A stretch of DNA of 64,000 bases from Pampinifervens sp037481935 (GCF_046159715.1 NZ_JBJXCT010000003.1:62001-126000); one strand, 5' to 3'; counted from the first letter of the stretch, positions 15,551-24,563 are shown. A program made the numbers and translations. The notes: generated by a model from the letters alone, not told the origin.

Positions 15551-16327
15551 TTATTGCTGAACCGGCTGAGCCGGCTGTTCTGCAGGAGCTGGTTGCTGGG
15601 CATCCCCACCAAGCCACTTGTTGAACTCATCCTCGGGAACAACCTTCAGAACGCTCGCCATCCTTGAGTGCCATGTGCCACAGTATTCCCTGCAGAAGAC
15701 CCAGTATTCTCCGGGCTTGTTGAACTGGAACCAAAGCTTGGTAATCCTTCCAGGGACACAGTCCTCTGTAACCCTTGCCTCGTGGACGAAGAAGGAATGT
15801 ATCACATCCCTTGAAGTGCAGTAGACCTTTATGGGCTTGCCAGCGGGAATATAAGCCTTTGCAGAGTCATCAACCTTATCAGGCATGAGGTAGATGTTCT
15901 TTTCAGGGTCTGCTACCTGATTGAAGAAGGTATAGACCTTCTTCCCGTTGGGATACTCAAACTCCCAGCCCCACATAAAGGCAGTGACCTTTATCTCCAG
16001 AGAGCCCTCTGGCGCCTTCCTCTGCTTGACAAAGTTGGCAAAGGAGTAAGTTCCAAGGAAGAGGACTATTATGGTGGGTATGACAGTCCAGACTATTTCT
16101 ATGGCTGTGTTACCTTCAATATGAGCACCCTCCTCGTTCTCCTTGGGTCTGTAACGGTATTTGACCATGAAGTAGATGGAGGGCACTGCCACTACGATGT
16201 AAATTGCCACAGCCACCCAGAACCATACGGTTACAGAGTTTTCCCAGAAGGCCCTGGGGTAGGCGAATATTTCCTCTTTTGCCATGGCAGTTCCTGCCAG
16301 TAAGAGCAGGAGCAGAAGGTTTCTCAT
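15551..16327 (-). CDS. coxB: cytochrome c oxidase subunit II
   Basis: This 258-aa subunit accepts electrons from cytochrome c at the binuclear CuA site. It has a signal-like N-terminus, two transmembrane helices, and a periplasmic cupredoxin domain. The CuA motif CREYCGTWHSRM and the upstream ligand His in DVIHSFFV are complete. There is no CxxCH, so it is not a caa3-type subunit with a fused cytochrome c. The C-terminus is a low-complexity Pro/Ala/Gln tail. It overlaps the sco stop by 4 bp. Confidence 0.95.
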   Translation of the reverse strand: MRNLLLLLLLAGTAMAKEEIFAYPRAFWENSVTVWFWVAVAIYIVVAVPSIYFMVKYRYRPKENEEGAHIEGNTAIEIVWTVIPTIIVLFLGTYSFANFVKQRKAPEGSLEIKVTAFMWGWEFEYPNGKKVYTFFNQVADPEKNIYLMPDKVDDSAKAYIPAGKPIKVYCTSRDVIHSFFVHEARVTEDCVPGRITKLWFQFNKPGEYWVFCREYCGTWHSRMASVLKVVPEDEFNKWLGGDAQQPAPAEQPAQPVQQ

Positions 16328-17094
16328 GTCTTAACCTCCTTTTTCTTTCTTACTATGGCATGAAGCAGGGTAAGGCTTGCAAGCATTGCCCCACCAAAGG
16401 CGAAGATTATGGCTGGGTTCAGTCCATACTTTCCTGTGTTTGGGTCATACCTGTAGCACACCATATAAGCCACATCCACTATGGTGTTTCTTGTTATCCT
16501 GAAGGTCTCTGCCTCCGCAAGAGCTATGCGGAAGTCTCTCTCCCTTGGAGATATGCCATAGAGGTATCTTACTATCTTTCCATCGGGGGCTATGAAGATA
16601 ACCACGTTTGGGTGGACAAACACTCTGTCCTGACGGGAGTAGAAAAACCTGTAGCCAAGAGACTGTGTGAGCTTCTGAATCTGGTCTTCAGGCATTATGC
16701 CGAAGGTCCATTTTGGATTGCTGACGCCGAGCTGAGCCTTGAACTTTTTTATGTCTTCAAGAGTGTCCTCCTTGTCAAAGGAGAGAACAAGAAGGTTCGC
16801 ATCCTTCCCGAGGTTTCCCGTTGCCTCAAGGGCAGACTTGACTATCAGTGGACATGCAGAATCACAGGTAAAGTAGGCGAGTATGAGTGCGGTGGGCTTA
16901 CCCCTTATGAGTTCATAAAGTCTCTGTCTTTTCCCGTCCTCTCTGATGAACTCCACGTCTGCAACTCTGTTTCCCAGATACTTCTCTTCTTCTATCTGCA
17001 TTATGGTGGCGTCAAACATGCTCGGGGTATTTTTTGGCTGTGGTGTGCCAAAGGCAAATACCCAGAACAGGAAAAGGAGGACCAAACCCTTCAT
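16324..17094 (-). CDS. SCO1/SenC-type copper chaperone
   Basis: This 256-aa protein is a membrane-anchored thioredoxin-fold copper chaperone for CuA assembly. It has a signal peptide, a TCDSACPL copper-binding Cys-x3-Cys near residue 97, and a downstream histidine in DRVFVHPNVVIF, the third ligand. Unusually a second transmembrane helix near the C-terminus (IIFAFGGAMLASLTLLHAIV) anchors that end too. It sits between coxC (3-bp gap) and coxB (4-bp overlap), which supports a dedicated role in building this oxidase. Confidence 0.9.
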   Translation of the reverse strand: MKGLVLLFLFWVFAFGTPQPKNTPSMFDATIMQIEEEKYLGNRVADVEFIREDGKRQRLYELIRGKPTALILAYFTCDSACPLIVKSALEATGNLGKDANLLVLSFDKEDTLEDIKKFKAQLGVSNPKWTFGIMPEDQIQKLTQSLGYRFFYSRQDRVFVHPNVVIFIAPDGKIVRYLYGISPRERDFRIALAEAETFRITRNTIVDVAYMVCYRYDPNTGKYGLNPAIIFAFGGAMLASLTLLHAIVRKKKEVKT

Positions 17095-17097
17095 GGC

Positions 17098-17874
17098 TCA
17101 GAACTTACCAAAGGAACCCACTATGTAAGCGGTTCCTGCCACAAGAAGCCATGCCAGGTCCACAAAGTGCCAGTAATAGCTTGCCGCTCTTGCAGGAGTT
17201 TTCTTGTTGAGAGCCTTTCCGCTGTTTATGAGAAGCACCAGCTGCATACCAAGCCCCACAAGAACGTGAGAGGCGTGAACACCGGTGAGCATGTAAAACC
17301 CAGTCCCATACATGTTGGCACTTATGGTAAAGCCCTTGCTCCACAGGTGAAGCCACTCCCAGCCGTGAATCAGAAGAAACAGAGTTCCAAGGACCATGGT
17401 GGCAAGAAGCCACAGCCTGTAGCCTCCAAGGTCTCCCTGCTCAATGCTGTGCTCTGCCTTCCATATGGTAAAGCTGGAGGTCCAGAGAATTAAAGTGAGC
17501 AGTGCAACAAGGGCGAGGTTCATACCACCCTCTGGAATCCATTCCCTCACCCATACATCCGCATGGGCTGCCCTTGCCATCCAGAAGCCAGCAAAGATGG
17601 TACCAAAAATCACTACTTCTGCAAAGACGAACCATACAATACCCTGAAAACCCAGCCCCTCATCATGCCCCTTTGAAAAATACTCATTCGCCCACCCAGC
17701 TATGCCTATTGCCAGAAGGGCAAGACCCACTCCGCCGGTGACAACCGCAAGAAGAGCAAGCTTCCAGGTGAAGTAGGCTATGGCAGCAAGAGCCAGAAAA
17801 AAACTAGACAAACCTACGGGCAGAGCCCATACGCTGGTCTCGTGGTGCGCCACATGGGTTCCCTCGTGCGCCAT
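17098..17874 (-). CDS. coxC: cytochrome c oxidase subunit III
   Basis: This 258-aa, seven-helix subunit stabilises the oxidase core. It has GFQGIVWFVFAEVVIFGTIFAGF with the conserved glutamate, the helix LLIHGWEWLHLW, and GTGFYMLTGVHASHVLVGL, typical of the family. It is the first gene of the oxidase operon and has a strong Shine-Dalgarno sequence (GGAGGTG). A promoter with TTGACA and TATATC lies 29 to 57 bp upstream. Confidence 0.94.
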   Translation of the reverse strand: MAHEGTHVAHHETSVWALPVGLSSFFLALAAIAYFTWKLALLAVVTGGVGLALLAIGIAGWANEYFSKGHDEGLGFQGIVWFVFAEVVIFGTIFAGFWMARAAHADVWVREWIPEGGMNLALVALLTLILWTSSFTIWKAEHSIEQGDLGGYRLWLLATMVLGTLFLLIHGWEWLHLWSKGFTISANMYGTGFYMLTGVHASHVLVGLGMQLVLLINSGKALNKKTPARAASYYWHFVDLAWLLVAGTAYIVGSFGKF

Positions 17875-17899
17875 CTTTCACCTCCTTGTGATTTTTACT

Positions 17900-17915
17900 A
17901 ATGATATAAATCATT
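17900..17915. promoter_or_regulatory. dyad AATGAT-N4-ATCATT over the coxC -10 box
   Basis: Two 6-bp inverted arms are separated by 4 bp. The core TGAT-N4-ATCA equals the core of FNR/CRP-family sites. It covers the coxC -10 region, a position where a bound protein would normally repress. The identity of the binder is inferred. Confidence 0.4.
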
Positions 17916-17931
17916 TTTAGTCCTTTGTCAA
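17903..17931 (-). promoter_or_regulatory. coxC promoter
   Basis: On the minus strand TTGACA (17926-17931) is followed after 17 bp by TATATC (17903-17908). Transcription would start near 17896, giving a leader of about 20 nt with a good Shine-Dalgarno sequence. A dyad overlaps the -10 box. Confidence 0.65.
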
Positions 17932-17971
17932 GTGTTATCAATTAATAATATTTCAAGATAGTGAGATTTTA

Positions 17972-17985
17972 AGATTTATAAATCT
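17972..17985. promoter_or_regulatory. 14-bp perfect palindrome in the cox/dlh intergenic region
   Basis: AGATTTATAAATCT is self-complementary over 14 bp. It ends 12 bp before the -35 box of the dienelactone hydrolase promoter and lies 40 bp upstream of the coxC -35, so a bound regulator could affect either direction. The AT-rich context raises the chance of coincidence. Confidence 0.3.
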
Positions 17986-17997
17986 GTAATTAAACAC

Positions 17998-18026
17998 TTG
18001 CATCAAAAAGGAACATGCCCTAAAAT
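17998..18026 (+). promoter_or_regulatory. promoter of dienelactone hydrolase-cstA operon
   Basis: TTGCAT (17998-18003), a 17-bp spacer and TAAAAT (18021-18026) precede ATG 18055, which has a strong AGGAGGTG ribosome-binding site. Confidence 0.6.
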
Positions 18027-18054
18027 TTTCAAAAAAGTCCAAAGGAGGTGTATC

Positions 18055-18759
18055 ATGGGAAGACTCATATCTTTCAAAAAGGATGGAGTGGAGGTTTCAG
18101 GTTATCTCTCTGAGCCAGAGTTCGGGAAAGGACCCATGGTCTTTGTGTTCCACGAGTGGTGGGGGCTTGTGGAACACATAAAGGATGTTTGCGACCGCTA
18201 CGCAAAGGAAGGATTTTATGCTTTTGGTATTGACCTCTACAGGGGCAAAACAGCCAGCGACCCAGATAATGCTGGAAAGCTCATGCAGGACCTTTTCCAG
18301 AACAGGCTTTCAGAAGCTGAGGCTATGGTAGGGGCATCTATAGCGCACTTTAAAGAGCAGGACATGGGTTATGTGCCTAGGATTGGTGAGTTTATGCTAG
18401 GGGCTACTGGCTTCTGTTGTGGAGGAACTTGCACATGGTATTTTGGTGCAAAGTTTGCAGGGGACTTCAAGGCGCTTGTTCCTTATTATGGACTTTATTC
18501 TATCGTCCCCATAGACTTTTCAGGGATAAGGGCTCCAGTGCTGGCGGTTCATGCAGGCATGGACTCTTTCATCCCCCTTTCAGAGGTGACGAAGGCCATA
18601 GAAGAATGCAACAAAAACAAGATTGACGCCCAGTTTTTAGTATACGCCGGCGTGGACCATGCCTTCTTCAACAACACAAGGCCTGAGGTTTACCACGAAG
18701 AATACGCCAACGATGTGTGGGAAAAGACCATAGCCTTCTTCAACAAGCACCTTAAATGA
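18055..18759 (+). CDS. dienelactone hydrolase family protein
   Basis: This 234-aa alpha/beta hydrolase has the family's cysteine nucleophile in GFCCGGTC (about residue 122), the aspartate in HAGMDSFIP and the histidine in GVDHAFF. FVFHEWWGLVEHIKDV near the N-terminus is characteristic. Dienelactone hydrolases open lactone rings in aromatic degradation, but relatives in autotrophs have unknown esterase roles. ATG 18055 is chosen for its AGGAGGTG site and upstream promoter. The stop overlaps the cstA start (ATGA), so both are cotranscribed. Confidence 0.85.
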   Translation: MGRLISFKKDGVEVSGYLSEPEFGKGPMVFVFHEWWGLVEHIKDVCDRYAKEGFYAFGIDLYRGKTASDPDNAGKLMQDLFQNRLSEAEAMVGASIAHFKEQDMGYVPRIGEFMLGATGFCCGGTCTWYFGAKFAGDFKALVPYYGLYSIVPIDFSGIRAPVLAVHAGMDSFIPLSEVTKAIEECNKNKIDAQFLVYAGVDHAFFNNTRPEVYHEEYANDVWEKTIAFFNKHLK

Positions 18760-20768
18760 CATGGAAGGATAGGCTCATTCTCTTTGCGGTTTCTATAATT
18801 GGTGCCATCGCCTTTGCGGTGCTTGCCCTTTCAAGGGACGAGCCTGTGGGGGCTGTATGGCTTCTTATAGCAACCCTCTGCATATACTTTATAGGCTACA
18901 GGTTTTACTCATACTATATAGCTTACAGAGCCTTTCAGATTGACGACAACAACCCCACACCAGCCCACAGGTTCTACAATGGGCTTGACTATGTGCCAAC
19001 CAACAGGTGGGTGCTTTTTGGACACCATTTTGCCTCTATCTCCGGCGCAGGTCCTCTGGTGGGTCCAGTTCTTGCCGCACAGATGGGGTATCTTCCGGGG
19101 ACTCTTTGGATACTCCTTGGAGCAGTTCTTGCTGGAACTGTTCAGGATATGGTGGTCCTTACCATATCCATGCGTAAAGGAGGCAGAAGTCTTGGACAGA
19201 TAGCAAGAGAGGAGCTGGGTAGGGTAGGAGGTTTCATAACCCTTCTGGTCATATACAGCATACTCATAATCCTTCTTGCGGTGCTTGGTCTTGTTGTTAT
19301 AAAGGCGCTGGCAGAAAGCCCATGGGCAACTTTTTCCGTCTTTATGACCGTCCCCATAGCCATGCTAATGGGTGTATACATGTGGCACATAAGACCGGGT
19401 GCAGTTCTTCACTCCTTTATATTTGGTGTTTTTGCCCTTCTTCTGAGCCTGTATGTGGGAAGGCTGGTGGCACAGCACGAAGCCCTCGGGAAGCTCTTTA
19501 CCCTCTCTGAATCTCAGCTCGCCATAGCTCTGATGGTTTACGGCTTTTTTGCGTCCGTTCTTCCTGTGTGGCTCCTGCTCGCACCCAGAGATTATCTGAG
19601 CACCTTCCTCAAGCTGGGCACCATAATCCTCATAGCCATTGCGGTTGCTATGGTTAACCCTGATATTAAGATGCCTGCCTTTACCCAGTATGCCTTTACC
19701 GGTTACGGTCCCGTGTGGAAGGGAGACCTCTTTCCCTTTCTCTTCATAACCATAGCCTGCGGTGCGGTATCTGGTTTTCATGCCCTTATATCCTCGGGCA
19801 CCTCTCCAAAGCTACTTGACAAAGAAAGCCATGTGAGGCTTGTGGGCTACGGAGGTATGCTGGGAGAGTCCTTCGTAGCGGTTATGGCGCTTATTGCGGC
19901 AGTATCCATGGACCCTGGTCTTTACTTTGCCATAAACAGCCCAGCTTCAGAGATAGGGAAAACAGTTCAGGAGGCAGCGCAGAAGATATCCAGCTGGGGC
20001 TTTTACATTACACCCGAATATCTGGAAAATATAGCCAGAAAAATAGAAGAGCCCACCATACTCTCAAGAACTGGCGGTGCACCAGCCCTTGCCATAGGTA
20101 TGGCTCTTATATTTGCAAAAATCACCGGTGAAGCACTCCTTGCCTTTTGGTATCACTTTGCCATACTTTTTGAAGCAGTCTTTATACTGACCACCATAGA
20201 CACGGGGACAAGGGTGGGAAGGTATATCCTCCAGGACCTTCTTTCAGGCATATGGCAGGTCTTTAAGGACTACAGAAATATCTGGGTCAACATGCTCACA
20301 AGCGGTATAACAGTGGCAGGGTGGGGATACTTTCTCTACGTGGGCGTAATTGACCCCTATGGAGGCATAAAGACTCTCTGGCCACTCTTTGGCATCTCCA
20401 ACCAGCTTCTGGCAACTACAGCCCTCGTGGTTGCAACGGTTTATATTGTCAACAGCGGAAGGCTGAAGTATGCATGGATTACAGGCATACCTGCCCTTTT
20501 CCTTGCGGTAAACACCATAACAGCGGGTCTTATGAGGGTCTTTCATCCTGATAAGGCAATAGGATTTCTGGCTCAGGCGGCCTTCTTAAAGCAGGCAGTC
20601 CTGACTGGTAAACTACCTGCCACCCTACCCAGCGTGGAGATAGCCCAGAGGGTGATATTTAACAACTATGTGAACGCCTTTATGGGAACGCTTTATGTAT
20701 CTCTTGTGCTGTGTGTGATAGGGATAGCTCTATACCGTATGTTCATGGCTGTAAGAAAGGCAGATTAA
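18756..20768 (+). CDS. cstA: CstA-family carbon starvation / pyruvate or peptide transporter
   Basis: This 670-aa inner-membrane protein has about 16 hydrophobic helices. The conserved N-terminal block DNNPTPAHRFYNGLDYVPTN and FGHHFASISGAGPLVGPVLAAQ, and later ITIACGAVSGFHALISSGTSPK, define the CstA/BtsT family. Enterobacterial relatives import pyruvate or peptides. Pyruvate uptake would fit the 2-oxoacid dehydrogenase in this window, but no direct link is visible. It overlaps the hydrolase upstream by 4 bp. Confidence 0.92.
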   Translation: MTWKDRLILFAVSIIGAIAFAVLALSRDEPVGAVWLLIATLCIYFIGYRFYSYYIAYRAFQIDDNNPTPAHRFYNGLDYVPTNRWVLFGHHFASISGAGPLVGPVLAAQMGYLPGTLWILLGAVLAGTVQDMVVLTISMRKGGRSLGQIAREELGRVGGFITLLVIYSILIILLAVLGLVVIKALAESPWATFSVFMTVPIAMLMGVYMWHIRPGAVLHSFIFGVFALLLSLYVGRLVAQHEALGKLFTLSESQLAIALMVYGFFASVLPVWLLLAPRDYLSTFLKLGTIILIAIAVAMVNPDIKMPAFTQYAFTGYGPVWKGDLFPFLFITIACGAVSGFHALISSGTSPKLLDKESHVRLVGYGGMLGESFVAVMALIAAVSMDPGLYFAINSPASEIGKTVQEAAQKISSWGFYITPEYLENIARKIEEPTILSRTGGAPALAIGMALIFAKITGEALLAFWYHFAILFEAVFILTTIDTGTRVGRYILQDLLSGIWQVFKDYRNIWVNMLTSGITVAGWGYFLYVGVIDPYGGIKTLWPLFGISNQLLATTALVVATVYIVNSGRLKYAWITGIPALFLAVNTITAGLMRVFHPDKAIGFLAQAAFLKQAVLTGKLPATLPSVEIAQRVIFNNYVNAFMGTLYVSLVLCVIGIALYRMFMAVRKAD

Positions 20769-20789
20769 TCTTCTTTCTTCTGAGGCACT

Positions 20790-20996
20790 TCAAAAAAATC
20801 TATACAGGAGCTGTCTTATTTCCCTTATTTCTTGCTTTAAATCCCTTATTTCCTCCTCCACCCTGTCAAAGCGCCGGTTTGTATCTTCTCTGAGGTCCTC
20901 TATCCTCTTATTGAAAAGTCCGGCCACCAGCCCAAGCACCACTACATGGGCAGTTATTATGCTAACTATTATGGTCAGGGCCGTTTGCCATTCCAT
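20790..20996 (-). CDS. 68-aa TM plus coiled-coil protein
   Basis: This small protein has one N-terminal transmembrane helix (residues about 5-25) and then a charged coiled coil (NKRIEDLREDTNRRFDRVEEE, continuing with LKQEI heptads). ATG 20996 is chosen because residues upstream of MEWQTA look non-coding. It has the same plan as the proteins at 37187-37405 and 53714-53998. I do not know a function; such proteins may be membrane-tethered oligomerisation modules. Confidence 0.55.
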   Translation of the reverse strand: MEWQTALTIIVSIITAHVVVLGLVAGLFNKRIEDLREDTNRRFDRVEEEIRDLKQEIREIRQLLYRFF

Positions 20997-21021
20997 GGCA
21001 TTTAAATATAGCCTTTTGAAG

Positions 21022-21050
21022 TTGTATTGCATATACTTTACTGTTATACT
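21022..21050 (+). promoter_or_regulatory. tRNA-Ser promoter
   Basis: TTGTAT (21022-21027), a 17-bp spacer, and an extended -10 TGTTATACT with TATACT at 21045-21050. The tRNA begins 11 bp further on. Confidence 0.65.
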
Positions 21051-21060
21051 ATTTTCTGCA

Positions 21061-21150
21061 GGAGAGGTGGCCGAGAGGCCGAAGGCGGCTCCCTGCTAAG
21101 GAGTTGTAGGGTTAACAGCCCTACCGCGGGTTCGAATCCCGCCCTCTCCG
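21061..21150 (+). tRNA. tRNA-Ser (GCT anticodon)
   Basis: This 90-nt cloverleaf has a long variable arm typical of a class II tRNA. The acceptor stem pairs GGAGAGG with CCTCTCC and the discriminator is G, as in serine tRNAs. The anticodon loop CTGCTAA places GCT at 21095-21097. The T-arm has GGTTCGAATCC. CCA is not encoded. carA begins 16 bp later. Confidence 0.96.
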
Positions 21151-21153
21151 TGT

Positions 21154-21159
21154 TAAGAT
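21154..21159 (+). promoter_or_regulatory. -10-like box before carA
   Basis: TAAGAT ends 7 bp before the carA ATG and no Shine-Dalgarno sequence is present. This fits a leaderless carA start, or carA may be read through from the tRNA-Ser transcript. Confidence 0.4.
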
Positions 21160-21166
21160 AAAAGAC

Positions 21167-22288
21167 ATGAAAAGAGCCATACTCGCCCTTGAAGACGGGA
21201 GCTACTTTGTGGGCTATTCCTTCGGTGCGGAGGGAGAAGCATCAGGAGAGGTCGTCTTTAACACTTCCATGACAGGCTATCAGGAGATAATCACCGACCC
21301 ATCCTACAGGGGTCAGATTGTGGTGATGACTTACACCCAGATGGGCAACTACGGCGTAAACTATGAGGATGTGGAGTCCTCAAGGGTTCAGGCAAATGGG
21401 CTTGTCATAAAAGAGCTTTCACCTATTTACAGCAGCTGGAGGGCAAAAAAGAGCCTGCACGAATACCTTGCAGAGAACGGGGTTGTGGGTATATGGGGTA
21501 TTGACACGAGAGCTCTGGTCAAAAGGATAAGAGAAAGAGGAGCCCTCAGGGGAGTTATCTCTACCCAGGAAGAAGACCCGAAGAGGCTTATAGAAAAGGC
21601 AAGGGACTTGCCCGATATATCAGAGATAAACCTGGTTGAGGAAGTGGCGACCAGAGAGGTCTACTACTGGAAGGAAGGAGACTGGGACCTGAGAAGAGGC
21701 TACCTATACAGGGATAACCATAGACCTCTGATAATGGTCGTGGATTATGGTGTAAAGAGAAACATACTCAGGAGGCTCACACAGGAGGGTGCGGTGGTCC
21801 TTGTGGTCCCTCCCTATGATGTGGAAAAGAGAATTCAGGAAATTAATCCTGACGCAATCTTTCTCTCTAACGGACCAGGAGACCCCCAGAGGGTGGTGGA
21901 AGGCATAAGGCTGGTGAGAAAATACATGGAAAAACTGCCCATAATGGGCATATGTCTGGGACATCAGATAATGGGTCTTGCTCTAGGTGGAAAGACCTAC
22001 AAGCTGAAGTTCGGACATCATGGCGGCAACCATCCAGTAAAAGACCTCAGAGACGGGCATATAGAGATAACCGCACAGAACCATAACTTTGCCGTTGACC
22101 CGGATACTCTCAGAGATGTGGAAATAACCCACATAAACCTTCTTGACGAAACCCTCGAGGGCTTCAGGCACATGCACCTTCCTATGTTCTGCGTTCAGTA
22201 TCATCCAGAGGCCTCACCTGGTCCTCACGATTCTAAGGGTATATTCAGGGAATTTGTAGAGCTCGCCATGAGCCATGCAAAACCTTAA
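21167..22288 (+). CDS. carA: carbamoyl-phosphate synthase small subunit (glutaminase)
   Basis: CarA hydrolyses glutamine and passes ammonia to CarB for carbamoyl phosphate, used in pyrimidine and arginine synthesis. The 373-aa protein has the CarA-specific N-terminal domain (VVFNTSMTGYQEIITDPSY) and a class I amidotransferase domain. The nucleophile is Cys in MGICLGHQIMGLALGG, and the dyad is in YHPEASPGPHDS. carB is not in this window. It shares an arginine link with argC at the left edge. The stop overlaps the PBP gene by 14 bp. Confidence 0.96.
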   Translation: MKRAILALEDGSYFVGYSFGAEGEASGEVVFNTSMTGYQEIITDPSYRGQIVVMTYTQMGNYGVNYEDVESSRVQANGLVIKELSPIYSSWRAKKSLHEYLAENGVVGIWGIDTRALVKRIRERGALRGVISTQEEDPKRLIEKARDLPDISEINLVEEVATREVYYWKEGDWDLRRGYLYRDNHRPLIMVVDYGVKRNILRRLTQEGAVVLVVPPYDVEKRIQEINPDAIFLSNGPGDPQRVVEGIRLVRKYMEKLPIMGICLGHQIMGLALGGKTYKLKFGHHGGNHPVKDLRDGHIEITAQNHNFAVDPDTLRDVEITHINLLDETLEGFRHMHLPMFCVQYHPEASPGPHDSKGIFREFVELAMSHAKP

Positions 22289-23960
22289 AGGCAGCAATGC
22301 CAAGATATCTCTGGTATCCTTTCTCATATTTCTGGGCTTTGCCCTTATAACTTTAAGGTTTGCCTACATACAGCTGATAGGAAAAGAAAGCTACGTGGAC
22401 AAGGTTGTGGAAAGGTTTCCCAAAGCTTCAGTGGTCAGACTTTCCACACCGAGGGGTTCCATAAAGGACAGAAGGGGAAATGACCTTGCCATAAGCATCC
22501 CCACAGTTTCCATTTACGCCTTTCCACATCTTGTGCAGAACAGGGATGAACTGGTCCGGAGGCTCTCAGCATTACCAGAAATAAGAGAAAAGGAGCTTAC
22601 TGAAAAGCTCAATTCAGACAGAAAGTTCGTCTGGCTGGTAAGGCACTTAGACAAGGTCTATATGCCCTACCTCAGAGCAGTTATAAGGGATACTGAAAAC
22701 GGGAAAGCGGTAGGATTACAGGAAGAGTATAAAAGATTCTATCCTCATGGCAACTTAGCCAGCAATCTCCTTGGCTTTGTAGGAAAGGATGGAGAGGGTC
22801 TTGAGGGTCTTGAATACATTTTTGACAGGGACCTTAAGGGTAAGGAGATTAAGGGAGTTTTTTATCTTGGAAGGCTGGCGGTCAGCCCTCTGTCTGAAGA
22901 TATGAACTCTAAAGATGTGCAGCTTACCATAGACCTTGGTGTGCAGACCATACTGGAAGACATAAGGGACAAAATAGTCAAGCAGTGGAGCCCTGACAGG
23001 GTGGGCATACTGCTTATGGATGCCAGGACGGGTGAAATACTTGGCATGGCAAACTACCCAACCTTTGACCCCAATCATTATCAGAGGTTCCCACCATCAC
23101 ACAGAAGGAACTTTGTAGTAACAGACCTTTTTGAACCCGGCTCTGTGATGAAGCCCTTCTTTATAGGTCAGGCCCTACAGAAGGGCTATGTAAAGCCAGG
23201 CATATGGATAGACACAGAAGGTGGCAGGACAGAGGTTTTTGGCAGATATGTGAAGGATGTAAAGCCCTCAGGAAGGCTGACACTTGAGCAGGTGCTCGTA
23301 AAGTCTTCAAATGTGGGCACCATAAAGGTAGCCAGATACCTTTCAAAAAGGGATGTGGAGGAGATACTGGAAAAAATACACATGACGGACAGGTTCAATC
23401 TTCTTCCTGGGGAAGTAAAGCCAAGACTTCCAAACTTCAGCTACCCCGCAAATATACTTTACGCCAGCATAGGTCAGGGTCTTGCTTCAAACCTCCTAAA
23501 TCTCTGTGTCAGCTTCAATGCCCTTGCCACAAACAGGATAGTAAAGCCAAGGATATTGCTGGATGAAAAAACTCAGGTTCTGAGGGAGAACATATACACA
23601 CCGCAGGTGTTTGGCTGGCTGCAGACAAACCTCACAAAGGTGGTTGAAGAGGGAACTGCAACAAGGGCAAGGTCAGATTACTTTACCATAGCAGGCAAGA
23701 CTGGCACATCCCAGAAGTTTGACTTCAGCACTGGAAGATACTCAAGAGAAGAACTGGTAACCTACTTTGTAGGCTATTTTCCTGCGAGCGATCCGAGGTT
23801 TATAGCCGGCATAATGGTGGACAGACCCAGGGGTCCAGACCCATATGGAGGAACTGTGGCTGCACCTCACTTCAAAGAGCTTGTGGAGCGAGTGGCTTTT
23901 TACTACCGTTTAGAACCCGACAAGCTCAGCAAGCAGCTTTCTCTTCTCAGCAGGCAGTAA
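22275..23960 (+). CDS. penicillin-binding protein 2 / FtsI-type transpeptidase
   Basis: This 561-aa class B PBP crosslinks septal or side-wall peptidoglycan. It has one N-terminal transmembrane helix (residues about 10-32), a dimerisation domain (TPRGSIKDRRGNDLAIS), and a transpeptidase domain. Active-site motifs are EPGSVMKPF (SxxK-type serine and lysine), KSSNVGTIK (SxN) and AGKTGTSQKF (KTG). The length and GSIKDRxG block favour FtsI. Its 3' end overlaps the opposing bioD gene by 51 bp. Confidence 0.9.
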   Translation: MQNLKGSNAKISLVSFLIFLGFALITLRFAYIQLIGKESYVDKVVERFPKASVVRLSTPRGSIKDRRGNDLAISIPTVSIYAFPHLVQNRDELVRRLSALPEIREKELTEKLNSDRKFVWLVRHLDKVYMPYLRAVIRDTENGKAVGLQEEYKRFYPHGNLASNLLGFVGKDGEGLEGLEYIFDRDLKGKEIKGVFYLGRLAVSPLSEDMNSKDVQLTIDLGVQTILEDIRDKIVKQWSPDRVGILLMDARTGEILGMANYPTFDPNHYQRFPPSHRRNFVVTDLFEPGSVMKPFFIGQALQKGYVKPGIWIDTEGGRTEVFGRYVKDVKPSGRLTLEQVLVKSSNVGTIKVARYLSKRDVEEILEKIHMTDRFNLLPGEVKPRLPNFSYPANILYASIGQGLASNLLNLCVSFNALATNRIVKPRILLDEKTQVLRENIYTPQVFGWLQTNLTKVVEEGTATRARSDYFTIAGKTGTSQKFDFSTGRYSREELVTYFVGYFPASDPRFIAGIMVDRPRGPDPYGGTVAAPHFKELVERVAFYYRLEPDKLSKQLSLLSRQ

Positions 23961-24563
23961 AAGCCCCTCAACCCTCGGAACTTTTATAACCCTTACACCT
24001 GTAAGCTCTTCCACAATAAAGGGGTTTGTTCTCTCAGAAACATCTCTGCCCTCAAAACCATTCATTACTATGGCTATGGGCTCAACATCCATGGCTTTCA
24101 TATAAAACCAGCTCAGAAAGCTGTGGTTTATGGTCCCAAGACCTGCCCTTGCAACCAGTATGGTCTTTAATCCCCAGTCTCTGGCAAGTTTTGCATAGTC
24201 ATAATTCCCCTTTACGGGCACAGCCACACCTCCTGCCCCCTCTACCACAAGAAACTCATATTTGTCAAGAAGCTCTTCAAAATGGACCCTGAGAGCCTCC
24301 AGTGAAAAATCCTTTCCCTCTTCCAGTATACCTGCATAGGGCGAAAGAGGGAGGCTGAAACTCACAGGAACAACCTCCTCTACAGGCTGACCTGTTAGAG
24401 AGGCAAGCAGTCCACCGTCTGCAGGAAAGTCTTTAACATCCGTCTCAACTGGCTTGAGATAGCCTGCTCTTACTCCTCTTTCCCTGAGAGCATAGAGGAG
24501 GTTGTAGCTTATGAAGGTTTTGCCCACACCCGTATCTGTGGCGGTTATAAGAACAGCTCTCAC
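23910..24563 (-). CDS. bioD: dethiobiotin synthetase
   Basis: BioD closes the ureido ring of dethiobiotin using ATP and CO2. The 217-aa protein begins with the P-loop ITATDTGVGKTFISYNLL and carries GYLKPVETD and VVEGAGGVAVPV, all standard. I choose the GTG at 24563, which starts VRAVLITATDTG; TATAAT ends exactly 7 bp upstream on the minus strand. An ATG six codons further up would lie upstream of the predicted transcription start. Biotin made here would load AccB, encoded in this window. The gene ends inside the PBP coding region. Confidence 0.92.
   Translation of the reverse strand: MRAVLITATDTGVGKTFISYNLLYALRERGVRAGYLKPVETDVKDFPADGGLLASLTGQPVEEVVPVSFSLPLSPYAGILEEGKDFSLEALRVHFEELLDKYEFLVVEGAGGVAVPVKGNYDYAKLARDWGLKTILVARAGLGTINHSFLSWFYMKAMDVEPIAIVMNGFEGRDVSERTNPFIVEELTGVRVIKVPRVEGLLLPAEKRKLLAELVGF

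Noticed and set aside
16204..17493. A 429-codon open frame antisense to coxB, sco and coxC
   Set aside because: It follows the codon bias of the sense genes, has no family resemblance and no ribosome-binding site.
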